A program made the translations under genes and the position numbers. Positions 50,501-61,425 of a stretch of DNA of 64,000 nt are shown here, in pieces. Position 1 is the first letter of the stretch. Each line of letters begins with the position of its first letter. The notes beneath the pieces are model-generated. The model ran no database searches, had not been told where the DNA came from, and was given only the letters and a program-made list of their open reading frames with translations. Source of the stretch: Solibacteraceae bacterium (lineage in GTDB: Bacteria > Acidobacteriota > Terriglobia > Bryobacterales > Bryobacteraceae); the NCBI GenBank assembly GCA_026984795.1, contig JALSRK010000006.1, positions 1 through 64,000 of the forward strand. Reading direction: 5' to 3'.

Positions 50501-50752
50501 CCCGGGACCTTCGGTAACGCCGGCCGCAATATCGTTGAAGGTCCGGGCCTGGTGGACGTCACCCTCGGGCTGTTCAAGAACTTCCAGCTCACCGAGCGCT
50601 TCCGGCTGCAGTTCCGGAGCGAGTTCTTCAATCTCTTCAACCATGTGAACCTCGGCAATCCAAACGCGAATGTGTCGTCAAAGAACTTTGGCAAGATTAC
50701 TTCGGCCGGGGCCCCACGGGTCGTGCAGCTTGCCCTGAAGCTGATGTTCTAG
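47576..50752 (+). CDS. Oar-like TonB-dependent receptor (copy 2)
   Basis: A 1058-residue paralogue of the preceding receptor with the same order: signal (LFLFALLLPAALMAQG), carboxypeptidase-regulatory-like domain (VTDSTGAVVPGAKVTVNN), plug (VELPLNGRNPIELQYLVAG, NNYTLDGGDNHDPYFNSPAA) and a barrel closing in LALKLMF. Long stretches such as NEKLNARNFFANDVPPFKRN are near-identical to copy 1, while parts of the barrel (external loops) differ, so the two may take different ligands. ATG at 47576 with GGGAGG upstream. A 167-nt gap with a GC hairpin (GGCGGCG/CGCCGCC around 47487-47507) separates the copies. Confidence 0.92.
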   Translation: MKAQLSRRTPLLFLFALLLPAALMAQGTVTIFGTVTDSTGAVVPGAKVTVNNVLTGLTRETTTNEAGNYVVSQLPVGVYSVTVEAEGFKTAVQDDIRVQVDENRRVDLALEVGAVTESITVEAAVAQVETREGAIKEVIDAERIVELPLNGRNPIELQYLVAGVGRRTGRGQAQNPSVSINGTRTNANNYTLDGGDNHDPYFNSPAAFPNPDALQEFSIQTNSYAADKGRNAGIIMNAVTKSGTNEFHGTAFEFLRNEKLNARNFFANDVPPFKRNQYGGTFGGPIVRDKLFFFGSYQGTRERSAPGSVTATVLTEAQRGGDFSGLSKTIKDPTTGQPFPGNVIPSDRLSQPALNFLDAFIPLPNRGEDLYTFASQQLINDEQVITKVDYNVSDANRLYGRLFYNYNYTEQAVGNIPGFLAGIDYRNWNIVVNDTHVFTPTLLNSVTFTFADIDRVQNSIVPGNKTWMDLGAGFTRTMTADAPAAHDTRLDGYFRAFSRFPLNHFRNNIMVSDDVSWNRGNHFLRFGGELRRSILDLQEFFRGDPFVRFRNRFTGDAAADFMLGLPSQFMQIAEDSNKPRTWEIALFLQDDWKATQRLTLNLGLRWEPYLPFIDVTNKFSQVRLGQQSQVFPSAPEGVVFPGDPGVPRAMIPNRWGNFGPRFGFAWDLFGTGRTAIRGGYGLFYSQIRQQAHNQISTNQPFSLKLTVDNPPGGLEDPYRETGNPFPFQPPQTPEEAENYNWVLPMQITQWNTDFRNAIVQQWNFNIQQQFASSYIFTAAYVGTKGNHLYMSNEANPAIYGLPGNLNQRRPLYPTFSRIRDMSAQGNSTYHALQLTLNKRMSRGFTILANYTLGKLLDDASSDGDVPSNPWNIANEKGHSDLDISHRFTASFIWDLPKLADSSAIVRHVLGGWSTNGIITLESGRWLSVVSGKDRSASGVNQDRADVVGDWKLSSDRPKDERIAKWFNTSAFTINQPGTFGNAGRNIVEGPGLVDVTLGLFKNFQLTERFRLQFRSEFFNLFNHVNLGNPNANVSSKNFGKITSAGAPRVVQLALKLMF

Positions 50753-50792
50753 CAGCCGGGATCGGGCTACGCCCCCCTCAACCCCTTCAGGC

Positions 50793-50824
50793 GCCGCGGC
50801 CCGCACGACCGTACGGGCCGCGGC
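50793..50824. terminator. Bidirectional terminator hairpin
   Basis: GCCGCGGCCCG (50793-50803) pairs perfectly with CGGGCCGCGGC (50814-50824); the 10-nt loop can add three inner pairs (ACG/CGT). It lies in the 144-nt gap between the convergent receptor and VWA genes. There is no long T-run, only TCGTTT on the plus side. Confidence 0.55.
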
Positions 50825-50896
50825 CGCTCGTTTCCAGAAAGCCGCGGGGAAGCTGCTTGCCGCCCAGGTTGTGGTCCAAGGCCATACCCCGCGCAA

Positions 50897-52099
50897 TCAG
50901 TGTACGCGCCGGGTTTTCCGGTTCATGTAGTCCATGAGAATATAGGTCCCAACAAGCTGAGGACGCGCAAAATATGCTTTGCCACGGCAGGTTTCCGCCA
51001 CCTTCCGCACGAAGGCCACCAGGTCGTAATCCTGCGCCAGCATGAAGGTGTTCACCTGAATCCCCTGCCGCCGGCACCGGCCCACTTCTTCGAGCGTCCG
51101 GCTGACAATGAGCGGATCCAGGCCGAACGGGTTCTTGTAGACCCGGCCGTTCTCCAACGTAATCGCCGTGGGTTTGCCGTCGGTGATCATGATGATCTGC
51201 CGCATGTCCTTGCGCTGCCGGCGCAAGATCCGCTGGGCAAGAATCAGACCATCCCGGGTGTTCGTGTGGTACGGGCCCACCTGCACGCGCGCCAACTCGG
51301 AGAGCCGCACCTCTTCGGCCCCGTCATGGAACAGCACGCAATGGAGCGAATCGCCCGGGTACTGCGTACGGATGAGGTGGCTCAGGGCCAGGGCCACGCG
51401 CTTGGCCGGCGTGAACCGGTCCTCCCCGTAGAGGATCATGCTGTGGGAGCAATCGAGCATCAGGACCGTGGCGCAGGAACTCTGATACTCAGACTGGTGG
51501 ACATGCAGGTCCGGGTAGTCGAGTTCCACCGGCAGCCTTGCCCCCTGCCGGCGGATGGCCGAGAAGAGCGTCGCGCTGACATCCAGATTCAGGGTGTCGC
51601 CGAACTCGTAAGGTTTCGCTGCCGACTCAGCCTCGACGCCGGTGGCCAGCTCTCGCGTGTCGTGCGCCCCGAAGCTCGATTTTCCCAGCGATCCGAGCAG
51701 GTCCTTGAGGGCCTTGTAGCCCAGGAAGTCGATCGCCTTGTCCGTGATCTCGACCCGCACCTTGCCGCGGGCGCCGTCGCCGGCAGGAGCCGCGGTAAGA
51801 AACTCCTCATCGAACAGCTTCTGCGCCAAGTCATGAACGAGCTGGTTGACCTGTTCGGGCGTCATCTGCTCGAGGCGCTCCTGGATCTCGTCGATATCCC
51901 CGGTCAGCTCGCCGCTCTCGAGCGCCTCGCGGATCGCGTCCTCCAACTCCTCCAGGCTGTTCGGGTCGAACTCGCCGAAGCGGTAATACTGGCGGTAGAA
52001 GCCGCTCTCGAGGAAGTAGTCGGCCAGCGCCTGCATCAAGTCTTCGGCCCCGATGCCCAGGTCCTCGCCGGTGTACCGCGAATACCGGATCCAGCGCAT
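50897..52099 (-). CDS. VWA domain protein, partner of ChlI/MoxR-like ATPase
   Basis: A 400-residue protein. The N-terminal 150 residues are acidic and helical; the C-terminal half is a von Willebrand A domain with a MIDAS: D216, S218 and S220 in LMLDCSHSM, a Thr in YHTNTRDGL and Asp in IMITDGKPT. In Mg-chelatase and MoxR systems the VWA protein delivers the substrate to the ATPase. It starts 7 nt after the stop of such an ATPase. Cytoplasmic, no signal. Its role is unknown; the pair is widespread in Acidobacteria and Planctomycetes-type genomes from memory. Confidence 0.88.
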   Translation of the reverse strand: MRWIRYSRYTGEDLGIGAEDLMQALADYFLESGFYRQYYRFGEFDPNSLEELEDAIREALESGELTGDIDEIQERLEQMTPEQVNQLVHDLAQKLFDEEFLTAAPAGDGARGKVRVEITDKAIDFLGYKALKDLLGSLGKSSFGAHDTRELATGVEAESAAKPYEFGDTLNLDVSATLFSAIRRQGARLPVELDYPDLHVHQSEYQSSCATVLMLDCSHSMILYGEDRFTPAKRVALALSHLIRTQYPGDSLHCVLFHDGAEEVRLSELARVQVGPYHTNTRDGLILAQRILRRQRKDMRQIIMITDGKPTAITLENGRVYKNPFGLDPLIVSRTLEEVGRCRRQGIQVNTFMLAQDYDLVAFVRKVAETCRGKAYFARPQLVGTYILMDYMNRKTRRVH

Positions 52100-52106
52100 G
52101 CAGGCC

Positions 52107-53606
52107 TCAGTTCACCGGATCCAGCGGACCGGGCAGCGGACCGGGAGTGGGCCGCCGCGGAGCCCGCGGTTTTTCGCCGGCGATGAAGCCCAGCTCCTCG
52201 GAGCGGCTGATGCGCCGGCGCGCATAAAGCCCTTCGAGCACGAACTCGGCCGCCGAGGCGCGTACGGCCGGAGGATCCTCGGAGCTCACGCCCAGGGCTC
52301 CCGCCGCCTGTTCCAGTCCCTGGATCGCTTTCAGCTTCTCGAGCACCACCGGCGCCGGATCGGTTTCCTCGATGCGCACGTTGCCGCCGAGTTCGAACCA
52401 TTGCACTACGGCCGAAAGGTCCCGTCCGTCGAAATACTCCTGGAAGACGCGGCCCACCGCCGTCCGGATCAGTTGCCGGGCGATCTTCTCACCCCCCTGC
52501 AGTTCTCCCTCGTACTCCAGTTCCAGCTTCCCGGTGAGCGCCGGAATCGCCGCGTAGACGTCGGAGACCCGGGGCACGGCGGCTTTCTCACCGGCCGCCA
52601 GCGCGCGCCGCTCGGCATTCGAGACGACATTCTCGAGCACGGTAATCGGGAGCCGCTGCGAGACGCCGGAACGGTGGTCGATCTTCTTGTCGTCACGGGC
52701 GGCGAAAGCGATCTGCTCGACGACGCGGCGCACGTAGTCGGGCACGTGAACGCCGAGACCCGAATCGCGCTCGGTCCAGGCCTCCTGGCGGGTGATGGCG
52801 ATACCGTGGTCCAGCGTCAGTGGGTAATGCGTCCGGATCTCGCTGCCGATGCGATCCTTGAGCGGCGTAATGATCTTGCCCCGGGCGGTGTAGTCCTCGG
52901 GATTGGCGGTGAAGACCAGCACAAGATCCAGTGGAAGGCGGACCGGGTAGCCTTTGATCTGGATATCGCCCTCCTGCATGATGTTGAAGAGCCCTACTTG
53001 GATCTTGCCGGCCAGATCCGGCAGCTCGTTGATGGCGAAGATTCCGCGGTTGGCGCGGGGCAGCAGGCCGTAGTGGATGGTGAGCTCGCTTGCCAGGTCG
53101 TGGCCCGAGCGCGCCGCCTTGATCGGATCGACGTCGCCGATCATATCGGCGATGGTCACGTCGGGCGTGGCCAGCTTCTCGACGTAACGCTCCTCCGGCC
53201 GCAGCCACGCAATGGGAGTCTCGTCACCGTGCTCGGCGATCAGGTCGCGGCAGCGGCGGCAGATCGGCCGGTAGGGATTGTCCCGGATCTCGCAGCCGGC
53301 GACGCAGGGCAGCGCCTCGTCGAGCAGCCCGGTCAACTGCCGCAGGATCCGGGTCTTCGCCTGGCCGCGCAAACCCAGCAAGACGAAGTTGTGCCGCGAG
53401 AGAATGGCGTTGACGATCTGCGGGATGACCGTTTCTTCGTAGCCGACGATGCCCGGAAACAGCGTCTCCCGCGCCTTGAGCTTGCGGATGAGGTTGGTCC
53501 GGAGCTCGTCCTTGACTGTCCGGTTCTCGAGGCATTCCTCCGAATACCGGCTGCGGCGCAACTCTCCGAGCGTCGCGGGCAGCCGCCTCGTTTTGGTGCG
53601 CGCCAT
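52107..53606 (-). CDS. Mg-chelatase/MoxR-like AAA+ ATPase with Cys-rich insert
   Basis: A 499-residue AAA+ protein. Walker A is the variant GLRGQAKT (78-85), Ala in place of the last Gly; Walker B and sensor regions appear as [16 protein letters not shown] and [10 protein letters not shown]. After Walker A lies an insert with four Cys, C101, C105, C116 and C119 (Cx3Cx10Cx2C), that could bind zinc. The C-terminus has a helical lid and a Pro-rich tail. It forms a two-gene unit with the VWA protein. ATG at 53606 has GGGGGA upstream; longer in-frame starts lie in low-complexity sequence. Substrate unknown; chlorophyll synthesis is not implied. Confidence 0.88.
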   Translation of the reverse strand: MARTKTRRLPATLGELRRSRYSEECLENRTVKDELRTNLIRKLKARETLFPGIVGYEETVIPQIVNAILSRHNFVLLGLRGQAKTRILRQLTGLLDEALPCVAGCEIRDNPYRPICRRCRDLIAEHGDETPIAWLRPEERYVEKLATPDVTIADMIGDVDPIKAARSGHDLASELTIHYGLLPRANRGIFAINELPDLAGKIQVGLFNIMQEGDIQIKGYPVRLPLDLVLVFTANPEDYTARGKIITPLKDRIGSEIRTHYPLTLDHGIAITRQEAWTERDSGLGVHVPDYVRRVVEQIAFAARDDKKIDHRSGVSQRLPITVLENVVSNAERRALAAGEKAAVPRVSDVYAAIPALTGKLELEYEGELQGGEKIARQLIRTAVGRVFQEYFDGRDLSAVVQWFELGGNVRIEETDPAPVVLEKLKAIQGLEQAAGALGVSSEDPPAVRASAAEFVLEGLYARRRISRSEELGFIAGEKPRAPRRPTPGPLPGPLDPVN

Positions 53607-53709
53607 CGCATCCCCCTTGTTCGCCGCTCCCGCGCATCCCCTCACCCGTCGCGCAGGCGGCGGTATTCCCTCCGCGGCCCACCGGCCCCGTCGCCCGGTC
53701 CGCGGCGCG

Positions 53710-53934
53710 CTATGTGAGTCCGCACGCGCCGGGCGTCGGGCAAACGCCGCCGGACGGGCACATCGGAGGCTCACCAGAAGAAGGCTCGCCGGAATGCGCC
53801 GCAAACACGGAGAGCTGGCCGGTGGTCTTGGGACTGGAGCAATTCGGGCACGCCGGCGGCCCGGCGTCCGAGTTCCGGACAAGCTTCTCGAACAGGCTTC
53901 CGCACTCCTCGCACTTGTACTCGAAGATCGGCAT
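53710..53934 (-). CDS. FmdB-type zinc ribbon protein
   Basis: A 74-residue protein beginning [12 protein letters not shown], with CxxC pairs in [13 protein letters not shown] and PACPNCSS, the FmdB/CxxC_CXXC_SSSS zinc-ribbon signature, and a Cys/Pro-rich tail ([16 protein letters not shown]). Small regulators or co-factors of unknown target. It lies 103 nt upstream of the ATPase gene on the same strand. ATG at 53934 gives the canonical start. Confidence 0.9.
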   Translation of the reverse strand: MPIFEYKCEECGSLFEKLVRNSDAGPPACPNCSSPKTTGQLSVFAAHSGEPSSGEPPMCPSGGVCPTPGACGLT

Positions 53935-54015
53935 AGCGGACCCTCTTCCAGATGACCCTATTCTACCAGCGATTTCCCGCCGAAACCCCACCGCCGGTGA
54001 CGCCCCGGCTGCTCT

Positions 54016-54435
54016 TCACGCCCTGTCGTCGGCCTTTTCGCGCCCGGCGACACGGTCGTAGCGGTGGATGGCATGCGTCGTACCCAGCGACTCATTGTAG
54101 AGGCTGGGCAGACCCAGGTATTCCCGCAGATCCTCGAGAAAATCGTGGTAGACCTCGAGCTGCTCCGCGGTGGCGGGAAACTGCTTGCCGGAGGGCGTCG
54201 TCCAGACCGTCTGGAACCCCTTGCTCGTCAGATAGCCGGCTTCGTTGCTGAACAGGAAACCGGATTTGACGATCCGCGGCTTGTCTCCCGCCTGCTCGAT
54301 GAGCGCCGCGCACCGGTCCCGGCGCACCAGGGCCTGTTCCGGGCCCTTTTCCTGCACCCGGAACCCGGCCTCCCGAAGCGCCGACAAGCGCTCGCTGAAG
54401 CTCGGATCTCGCTGCTCCTTACGGCGAAAGAACAT
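54016..54435 (-). CDS. Unknown 139-residue soluble protein
   Basis: A compact alpha/beta protein, MFFRRKEQRDPSFSERLSAL, with RIVKSGFLFSNEAGYLTSKG, FQTVWTTPSGKQFPATAEQL and a helical end (YHDFLEDLREYLGLPSLYNE). No motif I can tie to a family. Coding character is good and the frame matches neighbouring codon use. It lies between the zinc-ribbon gene and nuoN, 26 nt after the latter, so it may be at the end of the nuo transcript. Confidence 0.7.
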   Translation of the reverse strand: MFFRRKEQRDPSFSERLSALREAGFRVQEKGPEQALVRRDRCAALIEQAGDKPRIVKSGFLFSNEAGYLTSKGFQTVWTTPSGKQFPATAEQLEVYHDFLEDLREYLGLPSLYNESLGTTHAIHRYDRVAGREKADDRA

Positions 54436-54461
54436 ATCGCTTCCCTACCCCGCCTTCCAGG

Positions 54462-55923
54462 TCACCGCACCAGCGCCAAGGACGCCCCCTGGTCTGCGAA
54501 CTGCAGCACCAGCGTCGGAAAGATGCCCAACAGCAGCGTCGCCCCAGCCGAGAACCACAGTACGAAACTCACTCCCGGCGTCACCGGCATGGCCTCGACC
54601 GTCCCAGCCGCAGGCTCGTGGAAGTACATCGCCACCAGCACGCGCAGGTAGTAATACGCCGCCACGGCGCTGTTCAGCAAGCCCAGGATCGTCAGCAGGT
54701 AGAGCCGCGACTCGAGCGCGGCCTTGAAGATGTAAAACTTGCCGAAGAAGCCCCCGGTGAGCGGAATGCCGATGAGCGAGAGCAGGAAGATCGTGAATAG
54801 CCCCGCCACCGCCGGCTCGCGCCGGGCCAGTCCCGCGAAGTCGCTGAGCGACAGCCGCCGCTCGCCCGCCCGCGCCACGTGCGTCACCACGGCGAAGGCC
54901 CCCACGTTCATGAAAGCGTAGGCCGCCAGGTAGAACATCACCGCGGCGGAGCCGGCGTCCGAATGCGCCGTCACGGCCACCAGCACGTAGCCGGCATGGG
55001 CGATCGAGCTGTAGGCCAGCAAGCGTTTGATGTTGTCCTGCACCAGCGCAGCGAAGTTCCCGATCGTCATCGTCGCCAGGGCGACGATCCACAGCAAGGG
55101 TTCCCAGGCGGCGCCGATCGGGTCGAAGGCCACCATCAGAATCCGCACCATCACGGCAAAGGCCGCCGCCTTCGGCCCCGCCGCCAGGAAAGCCGTTACC
55201 GGAGCCGGGGCGCCCTGGTAGACGTCCGCCGCCCAGATCTGGAACGGAGCCGCCGCCACTTTGAACGCCAGGCCCACCAGCATCAGCGCCGCGCTCGTCC
55301 CCACGATCACCAGCGGCGGCCGGATCTCCGGCTTGGCGATGATGTCGCCGATCTCCCGCAGGTTTGTCGTTCCAGTGGCCCCGTAGATCCAGGCGACCCC
55401 GTACAGGAAGAACGCCGTGGCAAAGGAGCCCAGCAGGAAATACTTGAGCCCGCTTTCGTTGCTCCGGGGATCATCCCGCAAATAGCCCGCCAGGATATAG
55501 CTCGCAATCGAGGAGATCTCCAGCCCGATGAAGATGACGATCAGCTCGTTGCCCACCGCCATCAGGCACTGGCCGGCGACGGAGAAGACCAGCAGGGGAT
55601 AGAACTCCCCGCTTTCCGGCCGCTCCCGCTGGATATAGTGGAGCGAAAGGATCACCGTCAGGATCCCGACGGCGATCACCAGCGTCCGGAAGAAGGTGGC
55701 AAAGCCGTCCACCACGATCATGTTCCGGAACGCCGTACCGGGGTAGGCACGGGAAACCACGACGGCCCACAGTGCGACTATCAGCCCGGCCAGAGAAAAG
55801 ACTCCGGTGACCCGCTTGCGGGAATCGCGCAACAGCGGTTCGAGCACCAGGCCGATCGTACCGGCCGCTACCAGTACCGCCTCCGGCAGCAGCCGCAGCA
55901 AGTCCTGCGTGGAGGGGATGAAG

Positions 55924-55934
<11 letters not shown>
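54462..55934 (-). CDS. nuoN: NADH-quinone oxidoreductase subunit N
   Basis: A 490-residue antiporter-like membrane subunit (ND2-type) with about 14 helices. Typical segments are FIGLEISSIASYILAGYLRDD (TM5 Glu), LAFKVAAAPFQIWAADVYQGAP (TM7 Lys), KRLLAYSSIAHAGYVLVAV (TM8 Lys) and LSLIGIPLTGGFFGKFYIFK. Last of the nuo genes; overlaps the nuoM stop by 11 nt. One of three proton-pump modules of complex I. Confidence 0.97.
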
Positions 55935-57473
<1,539 letters not shown>

Positions 57474-57477
<4 letters not shown>

Positions 57478-59327
57478 CGGAGCCCTCCCGCCAGACCCAT
57501 GCCGATGATGGCGAACACCGACCCCAGCAACACCCACGTGGCGTAACTCCGGATGTTGCCCGACTGGAGCAGCCGTACGAGCCGGCCCGCGTCCCGCGCC
57601 CGGCCGCCGATCCCGTTCACGATCCCGTCGATCACGCCCGCATCCATCACCCGCCAGAGCAGCGTCCGCGAGCCGCCTACCACGGGCCGCACCACCGCGG
57701 CCCAATAGATCTCGTCCACGAAGTATTTGTTGTAGACCAACCGGTACAGTCCCCCCAGCGACGCCGCCACCCGGTCCGCCAGCCCGGGACGCAGCACGTA
57801 GAACCACGCCGCCACCCCGATGCCCGCCAGCCCCAGCGCCACCGAAACGAAAACCAGCGCGCTCTCATGCTGGCCCTCCATCGCTGGAAACACCGGATCG
57901 AGGAAGTGCGGCACCGGGAGGAACCCCCCGCCGAGCGAGAGCGCAGCCAGCACGATCAGCGGGATCGTCATCGACGGCGGCGACTCGTGCGGGCGCCCCT
58001 CGCCCCGGTACTCGCCGAAAAAGCATAGGAAGATCGCCCGGAACACGTAGAAAGCGGTGATGCCCGCCGTCAGCGCCCCGATCCAGTACATCCACGGATG
58101 ATGGTGATGCGCCGCGAGCAGGATCTCGTCCTTGCTGAAGAAGCCCGAGAACGGCGGCACCCCGGCGATCGCCACCCCCGCACACACGAGCGTCACGAAA
58201 GTGATGGGCGTGTGCTTGCGCAGCCCACCCATTTTCCTCAGGTCCTGCTCGCCCGAAAGCGCGTGGATCACGCTGCCCGACCCGAGGAACAGCAGGGCTT
58301 TGAAGAAGGCGTGCGTGACCAGGTGGAAGATGCCTGCCCCGAAAGCCCCCACGCCCACGCCCAGAATCATGTAGCCGAGCTGCGAGACGGTCGAATAGGC
58401 GAAGACCTTCTTGATGTCGAACTGCGTCATGCCGATGGTCGCCGCCACCAGCGCCGTCAGCAGTCCGATGGTCGCCACCACGTCCATCGCCAGGGGCGCG
58501 TGGGTGAACAGCGGCCAGGAGCGGGCGATCATGTAGACGCCGGCGGTTACCATCGTCGCCGCGTGGATCAGGGCCGAGACCGGCGTCGGACCCTCCATGG
58601 CGTCCGGCAACCAGACGTAGAGCGGGATCTGCGCGCTCTTGCCCGTCGCCCCGACGAACAGCAGCAGGCAGATCGCCGTCACCACTCCCGCGGCCGCCTC
58701 CACCGGCATTTTCTCCACCGCCGGAAAGACCTTGGCGAAGTCCAGACTGCCGAACGTCACCACCATCAGGAACATGGCCAAAGAAAAGCCGAAGTCCCCG
58801 ATGCGGTTCACAATGAACGCCTTGTTGCCGGCTGTCGTCGCGCTCCGCCGCAGGAAGTAGAAACCGATCAGCAGATAGCTGCATAGGCCCACGCCCTCCC
58901 AGCCGACGAACAGCAGCAGGAAGTTGTTCGCCAGCACCAACGTGAGCATGAAGAACATGAAAAGGTTCAGGAAGGCAAAGAATCGGTAGTAGCCGCCCTC
59001 GTGCGCCATGTAGCCGACCGAATAGATGTGGATCACCAGGCCGACGCCGGTCACCACCAGCAGCATCACCGCCGTGAGCCGGTCCACGGCGAACTCCAGC
59101 GCGAACTCCAGGCTGCCGCTGGCGATCCACGTTCCATATCGCTCCACGTGAGCGGTCTCGAGGGGCATCAACGCGCTCAGGGTCTTCAGCACCCAAAGAA
59201 ACGAGAGCGCCACCGTGCCGATGGCGACCGTGTGCACGACGGCCTTCGACACCCGGCGGCCCAGGACTCCGTTCACCACGAACCCCGCCAAAGGAAGCGC
59301 CGGAATCAGCCACAGCTGTTCCATCAT
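57474..59327 (-). CDS. nuoL: NADH-quinone oxidoreductase subunit L
   Basis: A 617-residue ND5-type subunit with the pump core (FVGWEGVGLCSYLLIGFYF, QIPLYVWLPDAMEGPTPVSA, KKVFAYSTVSQLGYMILG) and the C-terminal extension that forms the lateral helix HL. I choose the ATG at 59327, with GGTGGA 7 nt upstream; a GTG at 59339 is also in frame. Coupled to nuoM. Confidence 0.97.
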
Positions 59328-59397
59328 CGTGAGATCCACCCCCGCCGCGGCCCCTCGGCCTCGGCTCTCGCACCGCCTGCTGTCGCCGCTCTTCGCA

Positions 59398-59706
59398 TCA
59401 GTACTTCAATGAGTCGATTTCGTCCACGGCCAGCGTCTTCCGGGTGCGGAAAACCGCCAGGATGATCGCCAGCCCCACCGCCGCTTCGGCGGCCGCCACC
59501 ACCATCACGAAAAAGGTGAAGATCTGCCCGTCCACCCGGCCGAACTTGTAGGAGAAGGCGACGAAGCTCAGGTTCACCGCATTCAGCATCAGCTCGATCG
59601 ACATGAACATCGTGATCAGGTTGCGCCGGAACAAGAACCCGGCGATGCCGAGCGCGAACAGAATCGCGCTCAGGATCAGGTACCAGGCCAAAGGCACTCC
59701 CGCCAT
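59398..59706 (-). CDS. nuoK: NADH-quinone oxidoreductase subunit K
   Basis: A 102-residue three-helix subunit (ND4L). The two conserved membrane Glu lie in [14 protein letters not shown] and [15 protein letters not shown], and the family sequence FRRNLITM precedes them. Links the quinone module to the pump arm. Start 1 nt before the nuoJ stop. Confidence 0.97.
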   Translation of the reverse strand: MAGVPLAWYLILSAILFALGIAGFLFRRNLITMFMSIELMLNAVNLSFVAFSYKFGRVDGQIFTFFVMVVAAAEAAVGLAIILAVFRTRKTLAVDEIDSLKY

Positions 59707-59707
59707 C

Positions 59708-60208
59708 TCAGTCGATCTCCTTTCCCCCCAGCACCACCGCGCCGAGGATCGCCACCAGGATCAGCACCGAGACGATCTCGAACGGCAGCAGGTATTCGGT
59801 GAACAGCGCCCCGCCGACGTCTCGCGGCCCGCCCCCGGTGAACGATCCGAACACCACCGTCTCCTTTACCGGTATCCAGCCGCGGATCAGGAAGCTCACG
59901 ACTCCCAGCAGCACCACCAGCAACGGGATGCCCAGCAGCCGCACCGGCCACGACTTGCCGCCCGGCGGCTCGACGCCCGCGTTCAGCAGCATGATGACGA
60001 ACAGAAACAGCACCATCACCGCGCCGGCGTAGACCAGCACCTGCGTGGCGGCGATGAACTCGGCCCCCAGCAGCAGGTAGAGCACCGCCAGCGAGCCCAT
60101 CACCCCGATCAGCGAGATGGCGCTGTGGATCGGGTGCCGCTGCGACACCACGATCACCCCGCAACCCACCGCGATGGCGGCGAAGATCAAGAACAAGAAC
60201 GTGTCCAT
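59708..60208 (-). CDS. nuoJ: NADH-quinone oxidoreductase subunit J
   Basis: A 166-residue five-helix subunit (ND6). [20 protein letters not shown] and the TM3 region [21 protein letters not shown], with the Tyr-Ala-Gly-Ala pi-bulge, are diagnostic. It begins 4 nt after the nuoH stop; the iron-sulfur subunit gene nuoI, which usually lies between nuoH and nuoJ, is not there. Confidence 0.97.
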   Translation of the reverse strand: MDTFLFLIFAAIAVGCGVIVVSQRHPIHSAISLIGVMGSLAVLYLLLGAEFIAATQVLVYAGAVMVLFLFVIMLLNAGVEPPGGKSWPVRLLGIPLLVVLLGVVSFLIRGWIPVKETVVFGSFTGGGPRDVGGALFTEYLLPFEIVSVLILVAILGAVVLGGKEID

Positions 60209-60212
60209 CGTC

Positions 60213-61403
60213 TTATCCGAACAGTGCCACCAGCAGGGCCGTAGCGAACAGGTTCACCACCGCCACTGGGAACAGGAACTTCCAGCCGAAACGCATCAAC
60301 TGGTCGTACCGGAAGCGCGGCAGCGTCCCGCGCACCCAGATGAACAGGAACAGCAGCGCGCCGGTCTTGGCCAGGAACCAGAACAGCGGCAGCAGCCAGC
60401 TCTGGACCGCCGGCAGCAGGAACACCCCAGCCAGAACCAGGAAGACCACGCCCACTACCGGCAGCGTGCGCCGGTCCCGCGGCCGCAGCGGGTGGAAGCC
60501 GTGATAAAGAGCCAAAGCCCCGGCCAGACCCAGCACGGCGGTCGGCACCAACCGCGACCCGTATTCCGCCGGAAACGGCGCCATCCAGCCGCCGAGAAAC
60601 ACCGTCGTCGCCACCGCCGTGATCGTCACCATGTTGGCGTACTCGGCCATGAAGAACGAGGCGAACTTCATGCTGCTGTACTCGGTGTGGAAGCCCGCCA
60701 CCAGCTCGTTCTCGGCCTCCGGCAGGTCGAACGGGAGCCGGTTCGTCTCGGCGAAGGCCGCGATCAGGAAGATCAGGAACCCGATCACCTGGGGAGCCGG
60801 CATCTGGAACACGGCCCACTTCGGGATCATGCCGAACCAGTAGCCCGATTGCGCGTAAACGATCTCCCGCAAGCTCAGCGTCCCGGCCATCAACAGCGGA
60901 GCCGCCAGCGCCAGCCCCAGCGGCAACTCGTAGCTGATCATCTGCGCCGCGCTGCGCAGGCTCCCCAGCAGCGAGTACTTGTTGTTCGACGCCCAGCCCC
61001 CCAACGCGATGCCGTAAACGCTCACCGAGCTGATTGCCAGCAGGAACAGAATGCCGATGTTCAGGTCCGTGAGCTGCATCCAGGTACGCGTGCCGCCGAT
61101 CTCGATCTCGGGCCCGAAGGGAATCACGGCAATCGATATCAGCGCCAGCGAAACCGCCAGGAACGGCGCCAGCATGTAGAAGAACTTGTTGACGTGAGCC
61201 GGGATCAGGTCCTCTTTCGTCAGCAGCTTGATGACGTCGGCCAGCGGCTGCAGCAGCCCGTGCGGACCCACCCGGTACGGGCCCATGCGGATCTGAATGT
61301 GGGCGATCACCTTGCGCTCGATCCACTGCAGGTAGGCCAGCGTCGTCAGCAGGGCGGCGGCCACCACCGCGGTCTTGAGCACCGTCAGCAAATAAAAGTT
61401 CAT
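60213..61403 (-). CDS. nuoH: NADH-quinone oxidoreductase subunit H
   Basis: A 396-residue ND1-type subunit that shapes the quinone cavity. Signatures: WIERKVIAHIQIRMGPYRVG, GLLQPLADVIKLLTKED, ISYELPLGLAL, and the acidic loop AETNRLPFDLPEAENELVAGFHTEYSS. About eight helices, normal to slightly long. Preceded by nuoG with a 22-nt gap. Confidence 0.97.
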   Translation of the reverse strand: MNFYLLTVLKTAVVAAALLTTLAYLQWIERKVIAHIQIRMGPYRVGPHGLLQPLADVIKLLTKEDLIPAHVNKFFYMLAPFLAVSLALISIAVIPFGPEIEIGGTRTWMQLTDLNIGILFLLAISSVSVYGIALGGWASNNKYSLLGSLRSAAQMISYELPLGLALAAPLLMAGTLSLREIVYAQSGYWFGMIPKWAVFQMPAPQVIGFLIFLIAAFAETNRLPFDLPEAENELVAGFHTEYSSMKFASFFMAEYANMVTITAVATTVFLGGWMAPFPAEYGSRLVPTAVLGLAGALALYHGFHPLRPRDRRTLPVVGVVFLVLAGVFLLPAVQSWLLPLFWFLAKTGALLFLFIWVRGTLPRFRYDQLMRFGWKFLFPVAVVNLFATALLVALFG

Positions 61404-61425
61404 CGCAACACGAGCAGCGTCGGAA

